Positions 13,186-26,600 of a stretch of DNA of 64,000 nucleotides are shown here, piece after piece. Both the position numbers and the translations under genes were made by a program. Source of the DNA: Clonostachys chloroleuca (taxonomy: Eukaryota > Ascomycota > Sordariomycetes > Hypocreales > Bionectriaceae). The stretch is taken from assembly GCA_037952775.1 (NCBI GenBank), contig JBANAY010000003.1:34472001-34536000 (forward strand), in the 5' to 3' direction. The stretch's first letter is position 1. The number at the start of each line of letters is the position of its first letter. A model generated the notes under the pieces. That model saw only the letters and a program-made list of their open reading frames with translations, made no database searches and was not told the DNA's origin.

Positions 13186-14081
13186 GGCAGGGCCCTGATT
13201 GATGGTGGTTTCTTTTGTGTCGCGAATTGGCAATCTCACTGAATGGCTAAGGTACGGAAGTCGAAAATAGGTGGCGGTTTCTGATATTCGTCTGTTTCAA
13301 GGCCAAGGTGTGAGTGAGGTGGGCGGGGGAGGTCCGGGATTTTCGACGCGTAACGCGTTCGCGTTCTAGCGTCACGCGTAAAGTGGCGGAGACATGTGTT
13401 ATCGATAAGCTACGACAGCTTCCAGCGACCATCGTTACTATTTTCACCTTTACACCCATTCTCCCTACCAGATGCACTTCTACCAAGCTCCGCAACGATT
13501 GGATAGTACGTTATTAGTAGAAGTGCTGAATCTTCGGAGGTTGTGGCTTGGTAAGCGGCTGAGAAACAGCCTGGCGCACCGAACAACCTATCGTGGAAAG
13601 TCATAGGCTCAGTATCATTTAATTGGGACAAGTAACCACTGAAATACGTAGAGGATACCCTGGTTTTGTGGTTGCATAAGCTATTAGTATGAATGGGTGA
13701 ATTAGTGATAATATATAACAAAACCCTCCATAGGATGGCCCCTGTGTGCAAATTTGGGACAGAGTTGGATAGAGGCACGTTTCTAGGCATGCTTATAACG
13801 GGGAGGTAGCACCTGTGGTAGGTACCTCACTGACGGTGAGAGGTATAAGTGGGCACCTTATTCCTCAGGTACCTCGAGGCCGTCTGTGCCCCACCCACTC
13901 ATTGAAGCTCCACAGAGGCGCCTCAGCGATCTAGCCACCTTCTCATCAACGACGGTAGTTCGAAGGAGCGCCAACGTCGCTCTGCCTACGCTTGGCTCGC
14001 ATCAGACGACCTGGTCACAGCTCTCCTTCCACGCGACCTCCTCCTCATTGCTCACTAGTGCCGTCATTCTTCTGCTTCGCC
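13186..14081. other. Divergent intergenic region between MCM3 and EXO70
   Basis: About 0.9 kb holding the MCM3 promoter (left) and the EXO70 promoter and leader (right). The left part has the ACGCGT cluster annotated separately. GGTACC palindromes lie near 13826 and 13867. I see no coding region. Confidence 0.55.
13341..13382. promoter_or_regulatory. Cluster of three ACGCGT (MluI cell-cycle box) elements upstream of MCM3
   Basis: Three perfect ACGCGT hexamers lie at 13346-13351, 13353-13358 and 13374-13379, about 160-195 bases upstream of the MCM3 start codon at 13185. In yeasts this hexamer is the MCB element bound by the MBF (Mbp1/Swi6) factor, which drives G1/S transcription of replication genes. 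The position upstream of a replication licensing gene fits that role. Binding in this organism is inferred. Confidence 0.75.
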
Positions 14082-16039
14082 ATGGCCATCGGGCAAGTCG
14101 TCAAGGGCCCTGCCATCGACGAGGAAGCTCGGGCAGAGGTTGACGTGCTTAATTCCCATCTAGAGAAGACGACGCAACTGACCAAGAAGATTCAAGCAAG
14201 TTTGGGTCGCTTGGAGACCTCTGGACAGAGCGTGCGCGACGTTGCTGGGCCATTGAATGGTGAAACCAGAAGGATCCAGACTCTTGGCCACAGTAAGTTC
14301 GCTATGCTGGAACAGTTGAATTATACTAAACAAAGCCGATTTCCTTAGATATCGATTCGATACTTTCAGCCATCGATCGGCTTCGTCAGCCAGCCGATAG
14401 TAAAGGCGATGAAGAACAAACAATCCGATCTGGCCCAGACAGAGCTGGGCTGCCGAATTTCTTAGCGTCCATGAAGCGACTCAACAAGTCATACAACGAC
14501 ATGCAGATATCTAATCTCCGGGCCAACCAGCGCACTATGGCCGATCTAGGACGGCTTATCCAATCCGGTAACAGTCAACTCGAAGGCTATTTTGATCATT
14601 TGCTCCGTTCCGATACACCTCGTACCGTTGAGCCCCTCCACTACATTACGAAAGACAAACCCTTCCCTGTCTTTTCACAGGACATGATTGCCCGCCTTGG
14701 CCTTGTGTGTTCCTACATTGTGGCCAATCAACATGGAAATGACATTGAATCTCCCGTCACGAGGATTTACGCCGAAATCCGCGGACCATACATCTCGGCA
14801 TCGTTGGCCAACTTAGCAGCAGCTAGTGTGAATACAGCGAAGAAGAAGAACGCGAGCGCTGTTTACCGGGCAGGGACAAATGGAATTGGTACATATGCGC
14901 AGGCAATGGAGGGCATGTTTGTGTCCGAATATGACAACATTTGCAGCATCTTTCCTCGGAACAACTGGGCCTCAATCTTCCAGGTTACCTGCCAGGCAGC
15001 TTTAAATGAGCTAGCAAGGACTCTACGCGAGCTTAACTCTCACATCAAGGCCCATCTCGCAACAGACTGCAATCTTGCCTACGAGATAACAGAAATACTT
15101 GGTGGCTTGACTGACCGGCTTGAGGCTCGGACCGGGGAGCTGAAGAGTTCCTTGACAGCTTCATTGAAACCGGTACGGGAAACAGCAAAGTCCTCGTTGT
15201 CGGAATTAATGGATGAAACGAGACGAAAGGTCAATGCTTTACAAACATTGCCCTCTGATGGTGCACCAACTCCTGTCGTCTCGGAATCCATGCGACGTTT
15301 GCAATCGATGGTGGAGTTCCTGCAACCAATATCAAGTATCATGGTATCGCTCGGCGATGGTGGTTGGAAGTCAGGAGCCAGTGCAGGTGGTCGAGCCGGA
15401 GACGGCGTTCCCAGTCTTGCATCATTTGATTTTGCTGCGGACGGGAAGGACATATTTGCCCACTATTGTCTCGATACAGTCGATGTGCTCCTATCTACTC
15501 TTGAACAGAAGGCACGGATCCTCCTCAAAGGGAAATCGGTAGTCGGTGTCTTCCTTGCCAATAGTGTCATCATCATTGAGCGTATGATTATGGACTCTGA
15601 CCTGTCGTCCTTGCTCTCTGCTCGGCTTGACCAGCTCGACCAATGGCGGAAAAAATCAACGGCACTGTACACAGATATCTGCAAAGACTTGTCGATACAC
15701 TTGTTTGACACTATACATACAAATCGCACTCATAGACCGACATCCGGGCCTGCCGACTCAGCGTCAGTTATAAAGGGCCTGAGCAGCAAGGACAAGGACA
15801 AAATCAAAGAAAAATTCACACAGTTTAATAATGCGTTTGAGGATATGGTCTCTCGCCATAAATCATATAGCATGGAGCGTGAGGTTCGTGCCATGTTTGG
15901 GGAAGACATCCGCCAGAAACTGCAGCCACTCTATGAGCGATTTTGGGACCGGTATCATGAGATCGACAAGGGCAAGGGCAAGTATGTCAAGTACGATAAG
16001 TCATCTATGGCAGCCGTCTTCCTTAGCCTAGCATCTTAA
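14082..16039 (+). CDS. EXO70: Exocyst complex subunit EXO70
   Basis: Exo70 binds plasma-membrane PI(4,5)P2 and Rho GTPases and tethers secretory vesicles as part of the exocyst. Exons 14082-14292 and 14349-16039 give 633 residues. The N-terminus (MAIGQVVKGPAIDEEARAEV, then VLNSHLEKTTQLTKKIQ) is the coiled-coil exocyst-binding part. The C-terminal Exo70 helical rods follow, including EGMFVSEYDNICSIFPRNNW, the segment around FAHYCLDTVDVLLSTLEQKAR and the closing RFWDRYHEIDKGKGKYVKYD with its basic lipid-binding residues. The start ATG at 14082 matches the usual short N-terminus; the frame stays open upstream but without a better start. Length is normal for fungal Exo70. Confidence 0.95.
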
Positions 16040-16417
16040 AATGCCAGTGGGACTGCTTCGCAGAATAGTCCTACAGAAAACACAGGACTCATTCAATTTG
16101 AGATGGGGTATGGTTTAAATTTGGTGGGCATCCTCCATTGAGCCAGTTATCTGGCCCGATAAATGCAAGTACGCCCAGCTAACAATATTCACCACCAACT
16201 CTTGCCAGTGGAGAAAAGGCATCCGCCCCCAGTTCGTTCCCATGTTGGCGTATTATCGCATACGGTGATCGTTTCGCAGCCCTCACCCCAGCGCGGATCT
16301 CCAGAAAGAACTTCATGGTATGAGTAGCCGAAGACGCCAGACACAGTCCGGAACTCCCTTAACCGGCAAGGAGATCATTGCTGAGAGCAACAAAACATCG
16401 ATGGTCCATTCCCACCA
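16040..16417. other. Intergenic region 3' of EXO70
   Basis: A short GC-balanced stretch between the EXO70 stop and the minus-strand cysteine-rich peptide. It presumably contains both 3' UTRs. No other gene is seen. Confidence 0.4.
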
Positions 16418-16540
16418 CTATGGCTTGTTCGAGGAGCACTTGTAGCATGTCCCACAGTAGTCATGGGTCCCAAGATCGCTGGCCTTGCAGCAGCTAATAC
16501 AGCAGCCATCAACTGGTGCCGGGATTTCCTGAGCGGCCAT
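16418..16540 (-). CDS. Small cysteine-rich peptide (40 residues, 7 Cys), metal-binding-like
   Basis: From ATG at 16540 to TAG at 16418 the minus strand encodes 40 residues with seven cysteines: C13, C14, C17, C18, C29, C32 and C35, in the pattern CCxxCC then CxxCxxC. The N-terminus is MAAQEIPAPVDG and the end is SSNKP. There is no signal peptide. Dense CxxC pairs in a short cytosolic peptide resemble metallothionein-like or zinc-binding miniproteins, but no family can be named with certainty. It lies immediately beside the border of the AT-rich block. A chance ORF is possible, although seven Cys in 40 residues is unlikely by chance. Confidence 0.5.
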   Translation of the reverse strand: MAAQEIPAPVDGCCISCCKASDLGTHDYCGTCYKCSSNKP

Positions 16541-16813
16541 CGTTCTGTGAAATCGGTCCGAAGAAGAAAACAATTATACAGGACTCTCGTTTGTTTCAAT
16601 GTTTTGGTAGTGCGGCTGTTGTGTTAGAGTCGATGGCTGAGTAGAAAGAAAGTAATATTGCTATAAAAACTAGTTTATATATCTAAGGTTTACTAGTCTT
16701 TACTAGATATTAAAGATATATTTTTTATTAGTTTTATTATAAATAAAAATATATTTTAAAATAAAATAATAATAAATATATATATATATATATATATTAT
16801 TAGTTTTATATAA

Positions 16814-17176
16814 TAGTTAGATAACTTATATTAAATAGGGTCTAGGGTAGATCAGGATATAACTAATTAGAGTATTATTCTAAATAGTATAATTAGATTA
16901 TTATAAGCTATATAAAATAAGTTATTATTAATATATAAGTATTATAGAGCTAGTAATAATAGATATATAGATAATATTATTAATAACTATTTAAAAGAGT
17001 ATTCTATTTAATAAAATAAATATATATATATACTAAAGGATTATTAAAGCTTAGTAATAATCTATATTTCTAGATTATAAAGATTATTATAAAATCCTAA
17101 TAATTTATAGATAATTAGTTAAAAAGTATAGAGTTCTATATATAATCTATATATTAGAATAAAATTTATAATATTT
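16814..17176. repeat. LTR copy 1 (about 363 bp), RIP-degraded
   Basis: It aligns by eye with the stretches at 19813-20180 and 23298-23660, sharing cores such as GGGTCTAGGGTAG and TATTATAGAGCTAGTAATAATA. It begins TAGTTAG, as expected from TGTTAG after C-to-T change on the opposite strand. It may be a solo LTR. Confidence 0.7.
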
Positions 17177-17960
17177 TATTATAAATAGAAATATATTTTA
17201 AAATTAAATTATATATAATTTAATATATATTTTTAAAAAAAAAATATAATTAATAATTTATATTTTAACTTTTAATATTATAAAATAAAATTAAAATATT
17301 ATATTTTTAATCTAGATATAGATATTAATATTATAAAAACTCTAATAATAATAATTATTTTTTCTTTTTAATTTAAAGTTTATTATAATTAATTAATTAA
17401 TTATATTTTATTATTAATTATTTAATTAATTAATTATTAAATATTTAATAAGTATTTAAATAATTATAATAATTAATATAAATATTCTAATTTTTTAAAG
17501 TTTAATTAATATTTTTAATAAAATTCTTAAAGTAATAATAATAATTTATTTACTAATTATACTTATAATATATCTTTCTAATTAATTAAAAGTTTATTTA
17601 TAATAATAAATTTATTCTTAATATTATAAATCTAATAATTATATCTATTTAGTTTATTATTTTATATAATTTATTATTTATAATTATTATTATAAGAATT
17701 TATAAAGAATTAAAATAAACTTAAGAAAATATATCTTAAAAATAATTATTCTTTTATATAAATTTATTATAATTTAATATATAATTTATAGTTTTAATAT
17801 ATTATATATTATATTAAAATAATTAGAATAAAAATAATTTTTAAAAATTAATTATTTAAACTTTATTTTTTTTAATTATATTTAAATTAGAATATTATCT
17901 ATATTAAATTAAATTAAATTATATTAGAATTTATAAATATTATTTATATATAATTAGTTA
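17160..17960. repeat. Dispersed duplication R1, first copy
   Basis: This stretch resembles 18360-19290 over most of its length. Shared strings include TTTATTATAATTTAATATAT and TTTTAATATATTATATATTA. The copies differ by small indels and point changes. The copies are in direct orientation. The identity of the repeat is unknown. Confidence 0.6.
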
Positions 17961-18359
17961 TACTATATAATATAAAATTTATTTATAATAGAGAGAATAA
18001 TAATAGCTAGATATATTAAGAATATAGAGAAAAAGTAATATATTACTTTTACTAAAGCTTAAAGAAGTCTAGCTTTAGTTTTATATTCTAGAGTATCTTA
18101 TATAAGCTTAGGTTTTTAGATCCTAGCTCTTAGATAAAATTAGCTTAATTAATTATTTCTAGTAGATCTTTAGTATTTATATAGATAGATCTTGTTTATA
18201 TATTATATTATTATAATTAATTAATTAATTATATTTTATTATTAATTATTTTAAATAAATTTTTATTTTTATTTTTAAATATATATAATTTTAAATTAAA
18301 TTAAAATAAATTTTAGTATATTTTAATTTAAATATAATTAAAAAAAATTAATTTAAATT

Positions 18360-19290
18360 TTTTTTTATTAATTTTATTATAAATAAAATATATTCTAAGA
18401 TTAAATAATATATAATTTAATATATATTTTTTAAGGATATAATTAATAATCTATATTTAAACTTTTAATATTATAAAATAAAAATAAAATATTATATCTT
18501 TAGTCTAAATATAGATATTAATTTTATAAAAACTCTAATAATAGAAAATATTTATATAGCTAGATATATAAATAATCTAATTATAAATATAATCTCTAAG
18601 AGGAAAAACTTATTATTTAATAATAATAATTATTATATTTTCTTTTTAATTTAAAGCTTATTATAATTAATTAATTAATTATATTATTAATTACTTAATA
18701 AATTAATTACTAGATATTTAATAAGTATTTATTATTAATTATTAATTATAATTATTTTTATTTAAATAAGAATAATTATAATATTTATATTTAATATAAA
18801 TATTCTAATCTTTTAGAATTTAGCTAATACTTTTAATAAAGCTCTTTAAAAAATAATAGCTATTATTAAAAATAATATAAAATAACTATTTATTAATTAT
18901 ATTTATTATATATTATTCTAATAAGTTAAAGACTTATTTATTATAATAAACCTATTTTTAATAATATAAATTAAATAGCTATATCTATTTAGTTTACTAG
19001 TTTATTATATAATCTATCTAGTATTATTATAAATGTTTATAAAGAATAGAGATTAATTAGAAGAAAAACTATATTTTAAAAATAATAATTTTTTTATCTA
19101 AATTTATTATAATTTAATATATAATTTATAGTTTTAATATATTATATATTATATTAAGATTATTAGAATAGAAATAGTTTTTTAAAATTAATTATTTAAG
19201 CTTTATATTTTTTTTAATTATATTTAGATTAGAATATTATTTAAATTAGATTAAAATATATTAGAATTTATTTTAATTATATTTAAAATT
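18360..19290. repeat. Dispersed duplication R1, second copy
   Basis: Direct repeat of 17160-17960, with an extra stretch near 18545-18640 that the first copy lacks. It is strongly AT-rich and not coding. Confidence 0.6.
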
Positions 19291-19812
19291 ATATATATTT
19301 AAAAATAAGAAAAGTTAGTTATTTAAAGTTATTAGTTAATTTACTTCTATAAATATAGTATATATTTATAGCTATAGAATATTTTTTATTAGAAATAATA
19401 TAGATTTAATATTAATCTAATATCTATTTATATATATAATTAGTTATACTATATAATATATTTTAATTTATATCCTTAGATTATAGTAATAGCTTAAGCT
19501 ATAAGAGTAATATATAAAGTAGACTATTATTCTATAGTATTAGTTATAATAGCTAGTTTATTTTAAAAACTAATTAAATAATTCTAAAGCTAATTAATCT
19601 AGTTTTAAAGTAATTAAATCTTATTATTATTATTATTATTATTATCTCTATCTTTATCTATTATATTATTAATAGAGAGTAAATAAGTAGATATAATAAA
19701 TTACTAATTAAGATTAAGATTAGTAGGATTTATAATAGTTATTATATTTTTATTTTTATTATTATATAATTAAAATAAGATAATTAGCTAAATAAGAGTT
19801 ATTAATATATAA

Positions 19813-20180
19813 TAATTAGATAACTTATACTAAATAGAGTTTAGAATAAATTAGAATATAACTAATTTAAGTATTATTCTAAATAGTATAATTAGATTAT
19901 TATAAACTATATAATAGAAGTTATTATTAATATATAAGTATTATAGAACTAGTTCTATTAGAAATATAAATAATATTATTAATAATTATTTAAAAGAGTA
20001 TTTTAATTAATAAAATAAATATATATATATATATATTAGAGAATTATTAGTTCTTAGTAATAATCTAGAATTAAGAATTATAAAAATTATTATAAGATCT
20101 AAATAATCTAGTTATAATTAGAATAGAAAAGTAGGGTTTATATATAATAATATATATTAGTTAAATTTATAATATAATTA
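19813..20180. repeat. LTR copy 2, RIP-degraded
   Basis: Homologous to copies 1 and 3 from TAATTAGATAACTTATACTA through TTAAATTTATAATATAA. It is more AT-shifted than copy 3 (GGGTCTAGGG has become GAGTTTAGAA), so it is probably older or more heavily mutated. Confidence 0.7.
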
Positions 20181-23100
20181 CTCTTTAAATATACTATTAG
20201 ATAATAATTAGTAATATTAATATTACTAAATAGTATTTAAAACTAAAGAAATACTTTTTAATTATCTAAACTTAAAATATTATTATTTAATAACTAATAA
20301 TATAGATATAGAGGAATATATAATAATAATTTATATAATATCTATTTTAATTAAGAATATATTAATTAAAAAATTAAAAAATAATTATATTATATTTAAG
20401 ATTTATTCTAAACTAATATTATAAATATTTATTATTATAATTTTAGAAAATAATAAATTATTAATAATTATTATTAATAAGAAATAATTATATTAATAAT
20501 TTAATATTTAGTATTTTAAAATTAAATCTTTATTAATTAAAAGTTTAAATAATAATATTAAGTTATTTTATAATATAATATTTATATATATATAATAAAT
20601 CTCTAAAGAATAAAAAAAGATATTAAATAATAATAAAAGTTATTATTTAAATAATAAAGAATTTAAAATCTAGTTTATTATTAGATATAAAATAATTATA
20701 TTTATATAATATTATAATTAATTATTATATATTATATTACTAATAAATTAAATATAGTTTTAAATATATTAAATTATTTTTTTTAATTAAATAATAATAA
20801 ATATTAAAAATTATTTATATTAATTTTATTTAAAATATTTATTAGATATAGATAATATACTAATAGTTAGGTTAATTAACCTAATCTAGACTAACTAATC
20901 TATCTATTAGCTTATTACTATAGCTAAGATAGAGAATAGAACTTAAGCTTATTATTATCTATTTATTTATACTAATTAATAGTAATTCTTATATTAAGAG
21001 GACTATAACTATAATTATTCTTAATTAACTATCTATAATTAATTATTACTTTTTAATTATACTATAAACTATCTATCTTAGTATTATATTCTTAAACTAT
21101 TAAATCCAGAATATATTCTACTAATAAATATTAATAACTAAACTTTTATTAAAACCTTCTATTAGTAGTATTAATTATTAAAATCTTTAATTTTTAATTT
21201 TTTTTTAGATTAAAAAATTAAATAATTAATAATCTATATAAAAATTTAATATCCTTATCTTCTCTTATTATAACTAGATATAAATTTATTAAGAAATTAA
21301 TTAATTATAATTATAATCTATTAGTATAATTAGAATTTTCTTTCTTAGAACTTTAAATATATAACTATCTAATTAAATAGATAAATAAATATATATTCTA
21401 ATAGATATAGGAAAAAGTAATATATTATAATATTTAGACTTTATATTTAAATAGTAGATATATAAACTATTTAATTAGAAAAATAATATTTATAGTTTCT
21501 TTTTTAATTTAATATTATAAGTATTAATACCTCAGATAAGCTAGATATCTAAGATATTAGTAATAGTACTTTCTATTATATAAGTATTTATTTAATTTAA
21601 ATATTTACTTATATAGTAATACCTCTAGTAATAGTACTTTCTATTAAATCTACTATATAAATAGATTAATTAATATTAATAGATTAATTATTATCTAAAT
21701 TTTTTAAATAATTAGATTAATTTTTAGAATTATATAAGAAAAATATATTAATTTAATTAAAAAAATCTATTAATATAAAAAAATAGAAAAATTTAATTAA
21801 AAAGAAAATTAATAAAATAATTAAAATTTAATTAGTTAATTTAATTAAAATAAGTTTTATTTAATCTTAAGAATAATATTTATTATTTTACTATATATAT
21901 TAATTATTAAATAAAATATTAGAAAATAATAATTAGAATAGTTCTTTAGCTAATAATATTAAAAACTAATTAAATAGCTGGATTAATAATTAACTAGAGA
22001 ATAATTCTAATAGCTAGAGAAATTAAGAAAATAATAATAATTAATTAATAGATAGAAATATAATAATAGAATAATTAGTAATAATATTTAATTAAATAGA
22101 GAAGTTTAAATATTATTATAATATAATATAAAATCCTCCTTCTTCTCTATTATTATTTTTTTAACTATTTTAATTCTCTATATAAAATCTAAATATTAAA
22201 TAAATAATAATTAATCTAATCTTTAAATAATTCTAATAAATATTAATATAGATAGCTAGTATATTAAATTAGATTAATTAATATATTAGAAATAATAATA
22301 GTAAATAGAATAAATAGAAGATATACTATATTAATTATTTTTAATCTAAATTAGATAATAAAAATAATATTAATTTAATAGTTTAAATCTCTAAATTAGA
22401 AATAATTTAGTAAAATATTAATAGTTTTATTAATAATATTAGAATAAATATAATATTATAAATAAAAGCTAATATAATCTATTAAAATTTTATTTAATTA
22501 TTTAGAGGTAAAATAAATAAATAATAAATTAATTTTCTAATTAATATAAATATATTCTAAATCTCTAGTTCTTTAAATAATTAATTTATTACTTTATATA
22601 GAAAGTTTTATTTAAATATAATAAAAATAAATAATAAATTAAATAATTTATTCTATTTAGATAAACTATATATTAAGAAAATAGATATTAATACTTAGAT
22701 AATATAAGTAATATTTATATTAAAAGCTATAATAATAACTTTATTTTATTAATAATTAATTTAAATTTAATTAAAATTAAATAGTTTTTTATAAAAATTA
22801 GTATTTAAATTTTCTTTAGATATTATAATTAATAAATAGCTAATTTATTTAATAAAGAAAGTCTTAAGTTTATTAGAATAAGTTTAATAATATATTATTT
22901 AATATAATTATAATCTGCAGACTATAGTAAGCCTATATAAAAGAGTAGCTATTCTTAAGATATAATATTTACTTAAGCTTATTTTAATTCTCTATAAGTT
23001 CCTATAGTAGTAGTTATAGATAGTAGGCTATATAAAGTAATAGACTAAGTAGATATAGCTACTAGATCTATAATACTAAGAGTAGCTTTATTACTATAAG

Positions 23101-23297
23101 TAGATCCTTAACTAATTAGAGAGATATATTATAAATATATTTAGTAAATAGTTATATTAGATTACCTTAGATAATTATTATTATTATTTTAAGGGTTTTA
23201 TTGGAAATATTAATTAAACTCTAAGAGATTAAAATATTTATATTAAATATTATAGCTATTTAAAGTATCTAGTAATTAATTAATTAAGTAATTATAA

Positions 23298-23660
23298 TAG
23301 TTAGTTAACTTATACTAAATAGGGTCTAGGGTAGGTTAGGGTTAAACTAATTAGAGTATTATTCTGAGTAGTATAATCAGGTTATTATAGGCTGTATAAT
23401 ATAAGTTACTATTAATATATAAGTATTATAGAGCTAGTAATAATAAATATATAAATAATATTATTAATAACTATCTGAAAAAGTATTTTATCTAGTAAAA
23501 TAAATATATATATATACTAGGGGATTATTAAAGCTTAATAATAATCCTAAGTTAAGAATTATAAGGATTATTATAAGATTTAGATAATTTAAGTATAATT
23601 AGAGAGAAAAAGTAGGGTCTATATATAATAGTATATATTAGTTAAATTTATAATATAATA
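23298..23660 (-). repeat. 3' LTR of a minus-strand Ty3/gypsy element (LTR copy 3)
   Basis: The best preserved copy of the 363-bp LTR. It runs from TAGTTAG to TAATATAATA and is followed at once by CCCCCTCCC at 23661-23669. On the minus strand this reads GGGAGGGGG directly before the LTR, a textbook polypurine tract that primes plus-strand synthesis. That fixes the element as minus-strand with this LTR at its 3' end. Confidence 0.8.
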
Positions 23661-26600
23661 CCCCCTCCCTATTAGTTATATCCTTAAGACTAGATTTAGT
23701 AGTCTAGTTAGTAGGTATACTAATCTTCTCCTGTTATTTCTTTATACTTCCTAGAATAATATTTAACTATATATAGAAATCTCTTTATAAGAAGACTGTT
23801 TAGTATAATTCTTTAATTAATACTATCTTACTTAATCCTCTTATAATAAAGATAGAGTATAGCTACTATAAAGTATATAGCTATAAATATTTTAGATCTA
23901 AAGATTCTTTATTAAGGTATTTCTATTATATTAAAAATAATTAAACCTATTATAATACTTAGGGTCTAACTTTCAGCTAGCTGTATTAGATTACTAATTA
24001 GTATAGAAGGCTTAAATCTGAGCTTAAGATAGTAGAGGAGTAGTATTAGCTTATAGATATAAAAATTTAATATCTTTATTAATAAAAGAAATTATAGTTT
24101 AATAAAATAATATAAGTAGTATCTTATAGTATTAATAGTATTAAAAAGCTTAAGTATATTAAGAAGAAGGAGGTAGAAGAGGTAGCTTATAAGATAGCTT
24201 CTTTTTTAGAAACTACTTCTTTATCTAAGCCTGTTTTTTTAGAAATTAAGATTAATCTAGTATTTCTTTAAGAGGGTATAGAGCTTTCTCCTTCTTAGTT
24301 TATTAGGATAGGTATTTCTAGACTTAGTAATACTATTAGATAAGCTTCTAGTAGTTCTTTAGATATCTAGTAGGCTCCTAGGTATTATTATTATTAGTAT
24401 ATCCCTTCTATTTAATAAAGTAGAATATTTATCTATTTCTAATTTTTTTCTTTAGTATTTTTTCTAGTTTATATTCTTCTTTATAGATCTTAATAGGATA
24501 ATCTTAATTTAAAGTATTTTCTAGTACTTTTTTAAATAATAAAATATAAAAAACTAGATAGATATATATTATATCTAATAGTAATAGTTTATAATTAATA
24601 TCTAATTTTTTATTCTTAATTTTAAATAGTTTAAGTTTTTTATAATCTAATTTATTACTTAGTTATATTATTATAATATTTTTATAGAATAAATAAACTT
24701 TATCTTCCTCCTTTAAAATTAGTTCTTTTAATTTTATTTTATTATAGTATTTCTTTATTTTTTTTTAAATAAATTCTAATTCTATTTTTATTTCTATATA
24801 TAATAAATATAATATTTCTTTTATAAATATAATAGTAAGTATATTTAGTTTATTAAGTATTTATTAGTTCTAGAATTCTAGTTTATAGCTATAGTTTATA
24901 TATATAGATATAAACTAAGTAGATTTTTATACTGAATTATTATATATAATCTAAGCTATAGGTAATAGTTATATCTAATTATCTTATTTATAATTAATAT
25001 ATACTTATAAATATTATTTTAATATTTAGTTTAAATATTCTATTTATCTATTATTCTAGGGGTAGTAAGCTATTAAAAGCTTATACTTAGTATTTATTTA
25101 TACTATAAAGGATTATTAAAATTTAGAGGTAAAAGTTATTTCTCTATTTAAAATTATTTCTTTAGGTAATTTATAGTAACTAACTATATATTATAGGAAT
25201 TAATATATAAAGTCTTCTATAGAACTTACTTTCTTATATAGAATAAAATATCTATACTTTATAAGTTTATTAATAATAATTAGAATACTATTATACTATA
25301 CTCCTATTATAGGTTCTATTAATAATAGTAGCTTAATAATATAATTAAAGGATATTAATTATTATAGTTATTTTAGTACTAAGACTAGTTTAAATTCTCT
25401 ATATAGTTTATATTTTATAGATTTAATTTATATATAAGTATTATATTCTAAAACTATAGTTTATATATCTTTTTATAAACTAGGGTAATTATAATATTAT
25501 TTTATTCTATTAAATATTTTTTTAACTCCTTAATATTCTAAGAATAAGTACTTATAGATTTCTTTAATAAGTATTATTCTTATATCTTATTATAGTATTT
25601 TTATATTTAATATAGCTTCTATCTAGACTTTAGTATATACTATTTCTCTTAATATAGTATCTAAAGTTTATTATACTAAATATCCTTTATTATTTATTAA
25701 AAATAATTATTTATTAGTTTTTAGAATTATTTATTTATATTTAGATTTCTAGTTAAGAGTATTAACTTATCTATTTTCTAATTCTTTTTAATATATAATT
25801 TTATAGTTAAATTTAAATAAATATTTAGTATAGTATATTTACTATCTATTAAGTTATTAAGTTATAGTAAAATACTAAATATTCTTATAATATATATATA
25901 TCTTAATCTTATATTATATTCCTAGATAGTAGTATTTAAATTCTTTAAATATATATATTAAAGCTATAAATTCTTTATTATAGATAGAGTAGTTAAGTTC
26001 TATATTATATAGTTTCTTTAAGTAGAATACTATAGAATATAGTTTTTCTTTATTATCCTTTTAGCTAATTTATATACTAATTATAAAATCTAAAATATTA
26101 GTTTTAAGTTCTACTTCTCTTATTAGATTAAATATTTATAGTATAGGTTTATTAGTTATATAGTTCTTAATATTATTAAATATATTTTAATATTTTAAGT
26201 TCTATTAAAATTCTTTTTCTTTTTTATTAGATTATATAATAGTATAATAATCTTTCTATAATTTTTAATAAATTATTAGTAGTAATTAGTAAATCTAAAG
26301 AAAGCTTATACTTTCTTAATATTAGTTAGTTCTTTTTATTTAGAAACTATAGTAATTTTACTTTTTTCTATTTATATTTTATTAGATTAAATAGTATATC
26401 CTAGAAAGTTAATTTCCTTAATATAAAACTAATTCTTTTTAGGTTCTATTAGGAGATTTATATCTTCTAGTTTCTTTAGAACTTTATATATATATTCCCT
26501 ATATATATCTAGATTATCTAAAAATATTAAAATATTATTAAAATATATAACTATAAAGATATTAAAATACTCCTAGAGTACTTAATTAATTATTTATTAG

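Noticed and set aside
16641..23290. Possible centromere
   Set aside because: Long AT-rich RIP DNA can mark fungal centromeres, but blocks of this size also occur along chromosome arms, and normal genes resume on both sides. Without histone data the call cannot be supported.
23690..24420. Pogo-type transposase C-terminus on the plus strand
   Set aside because: Degraded plus-strand text with Lys/Glu-rich and Gln-rich pieces suggested a transposase tail, but no catalytic or DNA-binding motif could be found.
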